NCBI RefSeq assembly: GCF_016863195.1
Contig: NZ_BOOK01000003.1
Span: 1 to 53,921 of the forward strand
Length of the DNA: 53,921 nt
Source: Paraplanobispora takensis
GTDB taxonomy: Bacteria > Actinomycetota > Actinomycetes > Streptosporangiales > Streptosporangiaceae
Direction of reading: 5' to 3'
Shown: positions 43,423 through 53,845 of the stretch, in pieces
Numbering within the stretch: position 1 is the stretch's first letter
How the letters are laid out: each line of letters begins with the position of its first letter
Program-made: the position numbers and the translations under genes
Notes under the pieces: model-generated
The model's database searches: none
The model's input: the letters and a program-made list of their open reading frames with translations, nothing else
Told to the model about the DNA's origin: nothing

Positions 43423-43896
43423 GTGGAGTTGGACCGGCTGGACCGTGACATCATCGGGGCGCTCATCGAGGACGCCCGGGCCACCTATGCCGAGATCGGG
43501 CAACGGGTGGGGCTGTCGGCCTCGGCCGTCAAACGCAGGGTGGACCGGCTGCGCGAGACCGGCGCGATCACCGGCTTCACCGCGCGGGTGCAGCCCGCGG
43601 CGCTCGGCTGGACCACCGAGGCGTACGTCGAGCTGTTCTGCGCGGGCAAGACCTCCCCGGCGGAGATCGGGGTCGCCATCGCCCGGCACCCCGAGGTGGT
43701 CTCGGCGTGCACGATCACCGGTGAGGCCGACGCGCTCCTGCACATCCGGGCGACGGACGTGCGCCACGTGGAGCGGGTGATCGAACGCCTGGCGGCGGAG
43801 CCGTTCGTGGTGCGGACCAAGAGCTCCGTGGTGCTCTCGCGGCTGATCGACGCTCCCCCGGCGCTCGCCCGCAACGAATCGGCGTCTCCTGCCTGA
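43423..43896 (+). CDS. Lrp/AsnC-family regulator
   Basis: This 157-aa protein has an N-terminal helix-turn-helix (LDRDIIGALIEDARATYAEI, VGLSASAVKRRVDRL). A C-terminal RAM ligand domain follows (VELFCAGKTSPAEIGVAI, SACTITGEADALLHI). Gene order, Lrp then ddaH-like then rocD, indicates control by arginine, ornithine or a related amino acid. I used the GTG at 43423 because TTACAA about 7 bp upstream looks like a -10 of a leaderless transcript; GTG 43408 is also in frame. Confidence 0.88.
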   Translation: MELDRLDRDIIGALIEDARATYAEIGQRVGLSASAVKRRVDRLRETGAITGFTARVQPAALGWTTEAYVELFCAGKTSPAEIGVAIARHPEVVSACTITGEADALLHIRATDVRHVERVIERLAAEPFVVRTKSSVVLSRLIDAPPALARNESASPA

Positions 43897-44007
43897 AGGA
43901 CGCAAAGAACCTGCGCTCACGCGCACGATCACCCTCTTGGCCTGCGTGAACCCCGCTTCCTAGGCTGATGCCGTTCCCACCACGACGTCCTTTTGCGGGG
44001 GTTGTTG

Positions 44008-44802
44008 ATGACGAGGCACTACCTCATGTGTCGGCCCGAGTACTTCGCGGTGGAATACGCGATCAATCCGTGGATGCATCCCGAGGCCGGCGCCGACCGC
44101 GAGGTGGCGATCCGGCAGTGGGAGGGGCTCAAGAGCGCCTACGAGGAGCTGGGCCACCGGGTGAGCCTGATCGACCCGGTGCGGGGCCTTCCCGACATGG
44201 TCTTCGCCGCCAACGGCGCGCTGGTGGTCGGCGGCCGGGTGTTCGGCGCGCGCTTCGCCCACCCCCAGCGGACGGCCGAGGGCCCCGCCTACCTGAAGTG
44301 GTTCACCGACCACGGCTACGACCGGGTGCACGAACCGGTCTTCGTCAACGAGGGCGAGGGCGACTTCCTCACCCTGGACCACCTCGTGCTGGCCGGGACC
44401 GGCTTCCGCACCGAGGTCGCCGCGCACGGCGAGGCCCAGGAGTTCCTCGGCCGCCCGGTGGTGACCCTGCGCCTGGTGGACCCGCGCTTCTACCACCTGG
44501 ACACCGCGCTGTTCCCGCTGGACGGGCGCAACGTGGCCTACTACCCCGGGGCCTTCTCGCCCGGCAGCCAGGAGGTGCTGCGCCACCTGTTCCCCGACGC
44601 CGTCATCGCCGAGGAGGAGGACGCGGCCGTGCTGGGACTCAACGCGGTCAGCGACGGCTCCAACGTGGTGATCAGCGCCGAGGCGGCCGGGCTGCAGCTG
44701 GAGCTCAAGCGGCGCGGCTTCGAGGTCGTCCCGGTCGAGCTGTCCGAGCTGCGCAAGGCGGGCGGCGGCCCCAAGTGCTGCACGCTGGAGATACGGGGAT
44801 GA
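44008..44802 (+). CDS. ddaH: Amidinotransferase-fold hydrolase (dimethylarginine/arginine hydrolase)
   Basis: This 264-aa guanidine-modifying enzyme has the catalytic residues NEGEGDFLTLD, the His in FYHLDTALFPL and the nucleophile Cys in GGGPKCCTLEI. It should release citrulline plus amine from methylated arginine, or ornithine plus ammonia and CO2 if it acts like cyanobacterial arginine dihydrolase. The rocD neighbour, which consumes ornithine, favours an arginine-to-ornithine route. The same trio occurs in Mycobacterium. ATG 44008 fits homologue starts. Confidence 0.85.
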   Translation: MTRHYLMCRPEYFAVEYAINPWMHPEAGADREVAIRQWEGLKSAYEELGHRVSLIDPVRGLPDMVFAANGALVVGGRVFGARFAHPQRTAEGPAYLKWFTDHGYDRVHEPVFVNEGEGDFLTLDHLVLAGTGFRTEVAAHGEAQEFLGRPVVTLRLVDPRFYHLDTALFPLDGRNVAYYPGAFSPGSQEVLRHLFPDAVIAEEEDAAVLGLNAVSDGSNVVISAEAAGLQLELKRRGFEVVPVELSELRKAGGGPKCCTLEIRG

Positions 44803-44872
44803 CCTCGGGATACAGGCAGGCGGCGGATCTTCCGGCCGCAGACTTTCCGACCAGAGAAGCGGTGATGTCCGG

Positions 44873-46084
44873 ATGACCGACACAGCGGAGCTCATCGAGC
44901 TCAGCGAGCGCCGCAGCGCGCACAACTACCACCCGCTCCCCGTCGTGATCCGCGAGGCGGAGGGCGCCTGGGTCACCGACGTCGAGGGCAGGCGATACCT
45001 GGACTGCCTGTCGGGCTACTCCTCGCTCAACTTCGGCCACGGCAACGCGAAGATCATCGAGGCGGCCCGGGAGCAGCTCGGCAGGCTCACCCTGACCAGC
45101 CGCGCCTTCTTCCACGACCAGTTCGCCGCCTTCGCCGCCGGGCTGGGCGACCTGACCGGCAAGGACATGGTCCTGCCGATGAACACCGGCGCCGAGGCCG
45201 TGGAGACCGCGATCAAGGTGGCCCGCAAGTGGGGTTACGAGGTCAAGGGCGTCGCCCGCGACCGCGCGAACATCATCGTCATGGAGGACAACTTCCACGG
45301 CCGCACCACGACGATCGTGAGCTTCTCCACCGACCCCGACGCCCACGACGGCTTCGGCCCCTACACGCCCGGCTTCAAGATCGTGAAGTACGGCTCGGCG
45401 GACGCGGTCCGCGACGCCGTCGACGCCGACACGGTCGCGGTGCTGGTCGAGCCGATCCAGGGCGAGGCCGGCGTGCTGGTGCCGCCGGAGGGCTACCTGC
45501 GCCAGCTCCGCGAGATCTGCACCGAGAACAACGTCCTGATGATCGCCGACGAGATCCAGTCCGGCCTCGGCCGCACCGGCGACACCTTCGCCTGCGACCA
45601 CGAGGGCGTCGTCCCCGACGTCTACGTGCTGGGCAAGGCCCTGGGCGGCGGCGTGGTCCCGGTCTCGGCCATCGCCGCCGACCGGGACGTGCTCGGCGTG
45701 ATCAGGCCGGGCCAGCACGGCTCCACCTTCGGCGGCAACCCGCTCGCCTGCGCGGTGGCCTGCGCGGTCATCGACATCCTCAACACCGGGGAGTACCAGG
45801 CCCGGGCCAAGCGGCTCGGCGCCGTCCTGCACGAGCGGCTGGGCGGCATGGTCGGCCGCGGCGTGGTGGCGGTGCGCGGGCGCGGCCTGTGGGCGGGCGT
45901 GGACATCGACCCGTCCCTGGGCACCGGCCGCCAGATCTCCGAGGCCCTGATGCGCCGCGGCGTCCTGGCCAAGGACACCCACGGCTCCACGATCCGCCTG
46001 GCCCCGCCGATCGTCATCTCCGAGGAGGACCTGCTCTGGGCCGTCGACCAGCTGGCCGGCGCCATCGACGACCTCGACGGCTGA
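44873..46084 (+). CDS. rocD: Ornithine aminotransferase
   Basis: This 403-aa class III PLP aminotransferase converts ornithine + 2-oxoglutarate to glutamate-5-semialdehyde + glutamate. Conserved segments are GYSSLNFGHGN, MNTGAEAVETAIKVAR, FHGRTTTIVSFS, VEPIQGEAGV, ADEIQSGLGRTG and the PLP Lys in VLGKALGGGVVPVSA. Full length. It lies 70 bp after ddaH and is probably in the same transcript under the Lrp regulator. Confidence 0.93.
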   Translation: MTDTAELIELSERRSAHNYHPLPVVIREAEGAWVTDVEGRRYLDCLSGYSSLNFGHGNAKIIEAAREQLGRLTLTSRAFFHDQFAAFAAGLGDLTGKDMVLPMNTGAEAVETAIKVARKWGYEVKGVARDRANIIVMEDNFHGRTTTIVSFSTDPDAHDGFGPYTPGFKIVKYGSADAVRDAVDADTVAVLVEPIQGEAGVLVPPEGYLRQLREICTENNVLMIADEIQSGLGRTGDTFACDHEGVVPDVYVLGKALGGGVVPVSAIAADRDVLGVIRPGQHGSTFGGNPLACAVACAVIDILNTGEYQARAKRLGAVLHERLGGMVGRGVVAVRGRGLWAGVDIDPSLGTGRQISEALMRRGVLAKDTHGSTIRLAPPIVISEEDLLWAVDQLAGAIDDLDG

Positions 46085-46092
46085 TCTTCACC

Positions 46093-46166
46093 GGTACGGC
46101 CCGCACCGCGGTCTCCCCCGGCTCGGGCCGTACCCCCACTTCCCGGTACGGCTCACGCCGTACCGG
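46093..46166. terminator. Two hairpins terminating rocD and the facing pseudogene
   Basis: First, GGTACGGCCC (46093-46102) pairs with GGGCCGTACC (46125-46134). Second, CCGGTACGGC (46143-46152) pairs with GCCGTACCGG (46157-46166) around a TCAC tetraloop. Both stems are perfect 10-mers. Confidence 0.75.
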
Positions 46167-46169
46167 AGA

Positions 46170-47215
46170 TCAGCCGGTCTCCCACGCGCGGATGAGATCC
46201 TCCGGCCCGTAGACGGCCGTCAGACCGCCTGTGACGCATCCCGCCCTCGACACGGCGATCATCGGCAGATCCCCCCGCCCGGCACGGCTGCCTGCGCCCG
46301 AGCCAGTTCGATGAGATCGTGATTGTCGAACGGGCGATCCTCCAGCCACTCGACGGACCCGGCGAAGAACAGCCGCTCGGCGATCGGCTCACGATCGGCG
46401 GCGATGAGGTCGATCTCCACATCATCCGTCCGGGTCCAGAAGGAACCGACCTCCACGACGTCGGGGAAGCGGTGGTCGGGCAGCAGCCGTGCCAGCGCCT
46501 CGCGGACCGCCGGCTCCACCGCCCGCCCCCGCCAGGACGTCCAGCCGTCGCGGATGCGGCGGAGCACCGCGTCGGAGCGCCCGCGTTCCAGCAGCGGCAG
46601 GCGGGATCCAGGAAGCGTGTCCAGAACCGCAGGTAGGGGTCGGCGATCCGGTAACGCCTGTCCTTCGAGGGCCGGGTGCTCAGCGGGAGTTCGGCGGCCA
46701 CGACTCTCTTGGTGCCGAGCAGGTCCAGCGAGCGGGTCGTCGTCGCGGCGCAGAGCCCTCCCGACGCCCTGGAGATGTTGGCGAAGCTCCGCTCGCCTGA
46801 CCCGATGACCCCGAGGACGTCCTTGGCGATCGTCTGCCGGGGGAACTCCGCAGCGAGCGAGCGTTCCGCGGAGACCAGCCGCGGTGAGGTGGGATCGGCC
46901 AGGGCGCTTTCCAGGAAGTCCCACAGCCCCGTTCCGCTCCCCCACTCCGCGCAGATCAGCGGGAGGCCGCCGGTTACCAGCCAGGCGTCGAACGTCTCCG
47001 CAGGGGGGAGGCCCAGCATCCGGCCGACCTCCCCGGGCGTGAGCGGGCCGAGTTTCATCTCTCGTCCACGCTGGTAGAACGGCCGCCCGTATCCGGTGAG
47101 CGCCCCCATGACCGACAGGTCCGAGCCGATGAGGATGAGCAGGACCGGTTTCCCCTCGGAGTACCGGTCCCACGCCCGTTGCAGGGTGCCCTCGAAGCCC
47201 GCGTCCACGGCGTAC
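46170..47215 (-). pseudogene. Truncated, frameshifted AAA ATPase with DUF234-like C terminus
   Basis: The protein resembles archaeal-type AAA ATPases. What remains starts at DAGFEGTLQRAWDRY and includes PVLLILIGSDLSVMGAL and FYQRGREMKLGPL. The Walker A/B part is lost. The frame breaks after RFWTRFLDPA and resumes one base off at LPLLERGRSDAVLRRI (near 46607). It breaks again at a C run near 46265, and the tail resumes as MIAVSRAGCVTGG and ends RAWETG. Decay is therefore clear. The missing N terminus coincides with the nested dyad at 47213-47262. Confidence 0.85.
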
Positions 47216-47262
47216 TCTCATCGATGTCAGTAACTTCGCTGACACTTTCGTTGATGAGAGTA
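47213..47262. repeat. 50-bp nested inverted repeat
   Basis: Outer arms TACTCTCATC (47213-47222) and GATGAGAGTA (47253-47262) are perfect. Inner arms TGTCAG (47225-47230) and CTGACA (47239-47244) are also perfect. The element is AT-rich and marks the breakpoint of the ATPase pseudogene, just past the stop of the PhoD-like gene. It could be a recombination scar, mobile-element end, operator or terminator. Confidence 0.7.
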
Positions 47263-47267
47263 ACCGG

Positions 47268-48848
47268 TCAGGCGGAGAGCTCCACGGTGGCGACCTCCAT
47301 GACCTCGGTCGTGCTGGCGGTCTCCCAGCGGACGGAGATCTGCTCGCCCGGGGAGCCCAGGGACAGGGTCGCGATGGCGTTGGAGAACCAGGGGCCGTCG
47401 GTGATCCGCCACTTGATCGGGGGGCGGGGGATCTTGGCCAGGCGGGAGAGCAGGCCGCCGATCAGGGTGGCGATGCCGAACTGGGCCACGATGTTGGCCA
47501 GGCGGAGGGTGCGGCTCAGCGGGTTGCGGATGGGCGAGCAGACCAGCTGGTGGATCGGGTACTTCCTGGCCTTGGCCGCGTAGGAGTAGTGGATGTCGCC
47601 GGACAGGATGATCACCGGCTTCTCCGCCCTGGTCAGCAGTCTGGCCAGGTCCTCGAAGGAGCGGCGGAAGGCCGACCAGTGCTCCAGGTCGACGGTCTGG
47701 CGCAGCCACTCCGACCAGCGGGCGACCCTCCTGCCCCAGGCCCCCTGGGCCAGGGCCTCGTTCCAGTTCTGGACGTGGTGGATGCCGGCGGGCAGCAGGA
47801 AGGGCACCGAGGTGCCGATCAGGAAGCGCTCGGCGCCGCCCCGGTTCATCTGCTCGATGAGCCACTCCCACTCCACCGGATCGAGCATCCGCCGGTCCCC
47901 GGGGGTGAGCTGCCGGGCGCAGCGCGAGTCGACCATGATCAGGCGGGTGGAGCCCAGGTCGCGGGCGTAGCTCCAGCGACTGTCGGTGGGGACGGCGTCG
48001 GCGTGCTCGGCGAAGGCGTCGAGGAGTTCGGCCCCGTCGGCCTCCGAGGCGCACAGCTTGCCGAGCAGGCCGTCGGCGTCGCGATCGGCGGGCGACATGT
48101 TGCCCAGGTGCTGGTAGACCCAGTAGGCCCCGAGCCCCGCGATCACCCGGCGCGGCCACCACTCGACCTCGGCCATCATCTGCCGCCAGTCCTGGGAGGT
48201 GTTCCAGTCGTCGCGCAGGTCGTGGTCATCGAAGATCATCGCCGTGGGCACGGTCGACAGCAGCCAGCGGATCTCGGGGTCGGTCCAGGCCACCCGGTAC
48301 AGCTCCGCGTACTCCTCGAAGTCGGCGATCTCGGTCTTCGGCTCGGTGTCCCTGCGGTTCTTGATGAACTCCAGCATCTCCTTGGAGGGCTCGTCGGCGT
48401 AGACCTGGTCGCCGAGCAGCAGCAGCATGTCGGGCCACTCCTCCTCGGGGGCCGCCATCATGCGGCAGCCGTACGAGCGCAGCACGTCCACGCCGTGCGA
48501 GATCGTGTGGATCACGTCGTGCGGCACGCTGGTTCGACAGGACCCGAACATCACCTTCCGGGGGCCGTCCGAGCCGAGCAGGCGGATGCGGCTGGGCGGG
48601 TGGTCCGGGAGCGGCCAGACCACCTCCCCGTTCAGGCGGACCTCGTAGGTCCCGCCGTCGGTCACGTCGACGATCGCGTAGTGGTGGCCGTGGACGGTGA
48701 AGGTCCGCCCACTCGCCCGCGACCGCCCGGCCTCGACCGTCACCTCGCACGGCTCGCTGGTCTCCACCCAGACGGAGGCATTCTTGTCGTCCACGTACCG
48801 CAGCATCGGTCCGACGACAAGTTCTGGCACGTCCATCTCCCTAGCCAT
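47268..48848 (-). CDS. PhoD-like (alkaline phosphatase D-type) metallophosphatase
   Basis: This 526-aa member of the PhoD/metallophosphatase superfamily has an N-terminal beta-sandwich (about residues 1-95) and a catalytic domain. Metal-ligand motifs are MFGSCRTS, LLLLGDQVYAD, IFDDHDLRDDWN and IILSGDIHYSY. No signal peptide is seen, so it is probably cytoplasmic, unlike secreted PhoD. It may hydrolyse phosphodiesters or phosphomonoesters; substrate unknown. Start 48848 or the ATG four codons later. The upstream gap to ohr (48849-49046) shows AT-rich promoter-like sequence. Confidence 0.85.
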   Translation of the reverse strand: MAREMDVPELVVGPMLRYVDDKNASVWVETSEPCEVTVEAGRSRASGRTFTVHGHHYAIVDVTDGGTYEVRLNGEVVWPLPDHPPSRIRLLGSDGPRKVMFGSCRTSVPHDVIHTISHGVDVLRSYGCRMMAAPEEEWPDMLLLLGDQVYADEPSKEMLEFIKNRRDTEPKTEIADFEEYAELYRVAWTDPEIRWLLSTVPTAMIFDDHDLRDDWNTSQDWRQMMAEVEWWPRRVIAGLGAYWVYQHLGNMSPADRDADGLLGKLCASEADGAELLDAFAEHADAVPTDSRWSYARDLGSTRLIMVDSRCARQLTPGDRRMLDPVEWEWLIEQMNRGGAERFLIGTSVPFLLPAGIHHVQNWNEALAQGAWGRRVARWSEWLRQTVDLEHWSAFRRSFEDLARLLTRAEKPVIILSGDIHYSYAAKARKYPIHQLVCSPIRNPLSRTLRLANIVAQFGIATLIGGLLSRLAKIPRPPIKWRITDGPWFSNAIATLSLGSPGEQISVRWETASTTEVMEVATVELSA

Positions 48849-49046
48849 TCCCCATCAGCGGGCATCTTCCGGAAAGCTTTGCACAGAAACGCGCTTTCCT
48901 CCGCTGCCCTCCCGATCCGGTCGATAACAACAGACCTACCTGAGGGGCCGAAAAAATCCTAGATACAGGTAAAAGTCCGGCCAACCGCCCGTGCGTCGGT
49001 GAGGACCGGGGACCGCGACGGGATCACCGGGGACCCCTCAGGCGCC

Positions 49047-49658
49047 TCACGCGACGCGCACCCCGACCTCCGCACCGGTCAGCGCCTTGGAGTAGGGGCA
49101 GTGCCGGTGGGCCTGCTCGGCCAGTCTCCCGGCCGTCTCGGGATCCACCTGGGGAAGGTGCACGACCAGCTCGACGCCGATGGTGTAGTCGTCGCTCTTG
49201 CCGTGCTTGCGCAGCCGTACGGCCGCATCGACCCTGGCGTGGGCGGTGTCCGCTCCTCCCCGTCCGGCCACCAGCTCCAGGGAGTTGTGGAAGCAGGTCG
49301 CGTAGGCCGCGGCGAGGAGCTGCTCCGGATTCGTGCCCTCGCCGGTCCCGCCGAGCTGCCGCGGGGCCCTGACCTTCAGGTCCAGCAGCCCGTCCTCCGT
49401 GATGACCCGTCCGCCCCCGTCGCTCCTGGACGATGCGCGCGCGGTGTACATGGTGTCGTAGTCGTCCTCACCGGAGTGGCCGTCCTCACCGGAGTGGCCG
49501 TCCCCGCCGGGCTGCCCGGTCTCACCCGAGTGCCCGTCCCCGCCGATCTCGGCCTCGACCCCCGGCCCCGAGTAGTCAGGGCCCACCGTCCGGCCCTGCG
49601 ACATGTCCGCCGCCGTGGTCCCCCGCCTGTCCGTCGCGGGTCGCGCGTCCTGGCTCAT
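49047..49658 (-). CDS. ohr: Organic hydroperoxide resistance protein (Ohr/OsmC) with repeat-bearing N-terminal extension
   Basis: This 203-aa protein has a C-terminal part (from MYTARASSRSDG) that is a complete Ohr domain. The two reactive cysteines are in AAAYATCFHNSLEL and HRHCPYSK, and reduce organic peroxides. The first 69 residues are not family sequence: acidic, with DGHSGE hexapeptide repeats (two identical 18-bp units at 49464-49499 and a decayed one). The long form is preferred because AGGGGG precedes ATG 49658, whereas the MYTA codon lacks a close ribosome site. The extension is probably disordered. Confidence 0.85.
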   Translation of the reverse strand: MSQDARPATDRRGTTAADMSQGRTVGPDYSGPGVEAEIGGDGHSGETGQPGGDGHSGEDGHSGEDDYDTMYTARASSRSDGGGRVITEDGLLDLKVRAPRQLGGTGEGTNPEQLLAAAYATCFHNSLELVAGRGGADTAHARVDAAVRLRKHGKSDDYTIGVELVVHLPQVDPETAGRLAEQAHRHCPYSKALTGAEVGVRVA

Positions 49659-49958
49659 TGAGTTTCGCCCCCTGTTTCGACGCCCGGGACGGATGGAGTG
49701 CCACCGTGCCCCGCCCGGGACTCACGTTGCGTGACACGGCGGAAACGCTGGCTACGTACCCGGGCGCGAGCGGGCGACACAGGATCGCGATCATGGCCGC
49801 GGACCGGCGCCGCTCCAAAGCGGCGCGCCTCCCACCCGCGAACCGCCGGATTGGCGGGTTCCCTTCCCACCGCCCGGGCGCTTTCCTCGGTAGCAACGGA
49901 TCAGCGGGTAAGTGGGACAACGCACAAAGATCGGGCGCCGGATCGCAACGTCTCCACC

Positions 49959-49987
49959 TTGGTGCGACAAAACCCCATAGCTACGCT
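49959..49987 (+). promoter_or_regulatory. Promoter of the glutamate dehydrogenase gene
   Basis: TTGGTG (49959-49964), 17-bp spacer, TACGCT (49982-49987). The 5' leader would be about 60 nt and contains the SD-bearing near-palindrome GGAGGACCTCC. The rest of the 390-bp divergent gap to ohr holds no gene. Confidence 0.6.
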
Positions 49988-50051
49988 GATCATGACAAAC
50001 CACCCAGAGTGGAGCAACGGCGCTCCGCTCAGCGTATGGAGGACCTCCTTC

Positions 50052-51350
<1,299 letters not shown>

Positions 51351-51396
51351 CGCCGCGGCGCCGAGGGCCGGGCCGCGTCCCGCCGGGGTGTGACGG

Positions 51397-53838
51397 TCAA
51401 GCCGCGTCCTGCCAGGGCGTGATGGTCAGCAGGCCGTCGATCTGCCGGGCGGGCGCGGGCGGGGAGAACAGGTAGCCCTGCACCAGCGGGCAGCCCATCC
51501 GCTGGAGCAGGGCCGCCTGCTCCTGCGACTCCACGCCCTCGACGATGGTGTCCAGGCGCAGGCTGGACGACAGCTCCAGGATCGCCTTGGTGAAGGCGCG
51601 CATCTGGTGGTGGTCGGCGTGCCCGGCCGGGGCCGCGAAGGATTTGTCGATCTTGAGGATGTCCACCGGGAGGGTGCGCAGGTACGACAGCGAGGAGTAG
51701 CCGGTGCCGAAGTCGTCCAGGGCGACCCGCACGCCGTGCTCCCGGAGCGTGGCCAGGGCCGCGATGATGCGGGCGGTCTCGGCCGGGGTGGTGGCCAGCA
51801 GCATGCTCTCGGTGATCTCCAGCACCAGCGCCTGCTCGGGCAGGCCGTGCCGGGCCAGGATGTCCAGCACCGTCTCGGCGAAGTCGGGCTCGCGCAGCTG
51901 ACGGCCCGAGACGTTGACGGTCACCGAGACGCCGTGCCGCTCGTACCAGCGCCGGGCGTCGGCGCAGGCCTGCTCCAGCACCCAGGTGCCGATCGGCACG
52001 ATCAGCCCGCTCTCCTCGGCGACCGGGATGAACACATCCGGCGGCACCGGACGCGAGCCGGTCGGGTTCCAGCGCAGCAGCGCCTCCACCGCGCGGATGT
52101 CCCCGCTGACCAGGTCGACGACCGGCTGGTAGTTCAGGGTGAACTCGCCGTGGGCGAGTGCCCGGCGCAGGCCGGTGAGCAGGCGGGTGCGCTCCAGATG
52201 AGCGTGGCGCAGGGCCGGGTCGAAGGCCGTGATCTGGTTCTTGCCGGCGTTCTTGGCCGCGTACAGGGCCAGGTCGGCATCGCGCAGCGCCTCCGACGGG
52301 GTGGCCGTCGGCAGCCCGGCCAGCACGCCGATGCTGGTGGTCAGGTACACCTCCCGGCTGCTCAGCCGGTAGGGCGCCTGCAGCGCGGTCAGGATGCGCT
52401 CGGCCACGGCGAGCGCGTCCTGTCGGCCGGTCCCGGGCAGCACCAGCGCGAACTCGTCGCCGCCCAGCCGGGCCAGTGTCTGGCCGGAGGCCAGCAGGCC
52501 GGTCAGGCGCCGGGTGACGTGGGTGAGCAGCTCGTCGCCGACCGGGTGGCCGAAGCTGTCGTTGACGTCCTTGAAGCCGTCCAGGTCCAGCAGGAGCAAC
52601 GCCGGCGGCTCCGCGCCGGGGGCGGTGTCGGCGATGGCGTGCTGCATGGCCTGGCCGAGCAGGGTGCGGTTGGCCAGCCCGGTCAGCGGGTCGTGCAGCG
52701 CGCGATACGACAGGCTGCGCTGCAGGACCTCCCGCTGGCGCAGGGCGATGCCCAGCTCTGCGGCGTGGTCCTCGGCCAGGCGGGCGACGGTGTTCAGGCG
52801 CAGCACCAGCAGGACGGCCAGGACCACGGTCAGCACCATGATCACCATCTCGTTGGAGGAGTGCTCCATGCCCCGCGACTCCAGGAGCATCTGCCCGAAC
52901 CCTGAGATCAGCGGGCTCAGGAGCGCCAGCGCCAGGAACATCACGACCCGTCCCCTGCCGGAGACGGCCGGGCTGCGCAGCCGGCTCGGTGCGGCGGCGA
53001 TGCTCGGGTGCAGCACGGCCCCGCCGACCAGGACCGAGAAACCCAGCCAGCCGATCGCCGAGACGACGCCGGAGGACCGGCCCGCGATCTGGTCGATCAT
53101 GTAGGCGCTGTCGCCCGTGAACAGGGAGACATAGGAGACGCTCAGCAGGAGCAGCCACCGTGCGCGGCCGTTGTCGAGGGCCAGCCGCATGAGGAGGCCG
53201 AACGTGAACAGGTCGATGACGGGAATGGCGACGGCGAACGCCAGGTCCATGCCGGTCCGTCCGCTCCCGCCGACCATCGGGCCGAGCAGGAAGGTCCAGA
53301 ACGGCATGGCCACGCCGACGGTGATGATGCCCGCGTCCAGCAGCCCGGCTCCGCGCGAGCCCTCGGTCCGCATGCTCAGCAGTGTCAGGGCGACCAGCGA
53401 CAGCAGATAGGTCACCACGGTGCCGGCCCGGTACAGGCCCATGGCGCCGGAGAGCTGCAGCCAGACCGAGCCCACCCCCCAGGCGACGGTGGTGCTCACC
53501 CACGCGGCCACGGCCGCCGTGCACAACAGCCGCCACGGCCACAGCGCGGTCAGGCCGTACCGGCGGATGCTCACGAAGACGGCCGCGGCCGAGGCTCCCT
53601 GGAGCACCACCCACGACAACACCTCCAGCCCCGATGAGACGGAGGCGAGGTAGGGGGTGGCGGCGGTCAGCGCGGCGCCGAGCAGGAGGAAGGCCGCCCA
53701 GCTCCGGGGACCGCGGACCAGACGTGACAGGACGCCGAAGAACGCCGTGGACAAGGCTGTCCCCCTTTTCCTCCGGTCGCGGGCGTGCCGGCCGGTCGAC
53801 GCGACGAGTCGACCGGTCGAGCGTCCCATCGGCTGCAT
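51397..53838 (-). CDS. Membrane-bound GGDEF-EAL protein (c-di-GMP turnover)
   Basis: This 813-aa protein has about ten N-terminal membrane helices (residues 45-350). A short coiled coil is followed by a GGDEF domain (DPLTGLANR, then LGGDEFAL) and an EAL domain (AVEALLRW, LDDFGTGYSSLSYL, KIDKSF, VEGVES). Both domains keep their signature residues, so it may make, break or sense c-di-GMP, which controls development in Streptomyces. The last codons are partly duplicated just past the stop. Start 53838 overlaps a repeat region at the window edge; a TTG near 53756 after AGGGGG is possible. Confidence 0.9.
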   Translation of the reverse strand: MQPMGRSTGRLVASTGRHARDRRKRGTALSTAFFGVLSRLVRGPRSWAAFLLLGAALTAATPYLASVSSGLEVLSWVVLQGASAAAVFVSIRRYGLTALWPWRLLCTAAVAAWVSTTVAWGVGSVWLQLSGAMGLYRAGTVVTYLLSLVALTLLSMRTEGSRGAGLLDAGIITVGVAMPFWTFLLGPMVGGSGRTGMDLAFAVAIPVIDLFTFGLLMRLALDNGRARWLLLLSVSYVSLFTGDSAYMIDQIAGRSSGVVSAIGWLGFSVLVGGAVLHPSIAAAPSRLRSPAVSGRGRVVMFLALALLSPLISGFGQMLLESRGMEHSSNEMVIMVLTVVLAVLLVLRLNTVARLAEDHAAELGIALRQREVLQRSLSYRALHDPLTGLANRTLLGQAMQHAIADTAPGAEPPALLLLDLDGFKDVNDSFGHPVGDELLTHVTRRLTGLLASGQTLARLGGDEFALVLPGTGRQDALAVAERILTALQAPYRLSSREVYLTTSIGVLAGLPTATPSEALRDADLALYAAKNAGKNQITAFDPALRHAHLERTRLLTGLRRALAHGEFTLNYQPVVDLVSGDIRAVEALLRWNPTGSRPVPPDVFIPVAEESGLIVPIGTWVLEQACADARRWYERHGVSVTVNVSGRQLREPDFAETVLDILARHGLPEQALVLEITESMLLATTPAETARIIAALATLREHGVRVALDDFGTGYSSLSYLRTLPVDILKIDKSFAAPAGHADHHQMRAFTKAILELSSSLRLDTIVEGVESQEQAALLQRMGCPLVQGYLFSPPAPARQIDGLLTITPWQDAA

Positions 53839-53845
53839 GAGGGCG

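Noticed and set aside
47213-47262. Possible type II toxin-antitoxin or intact IS at the nested dyad
   Set aside because: No transposase, toxin or antitoxin frame is found on either side, only the decayed ATPase and a normal phosphatase gene.
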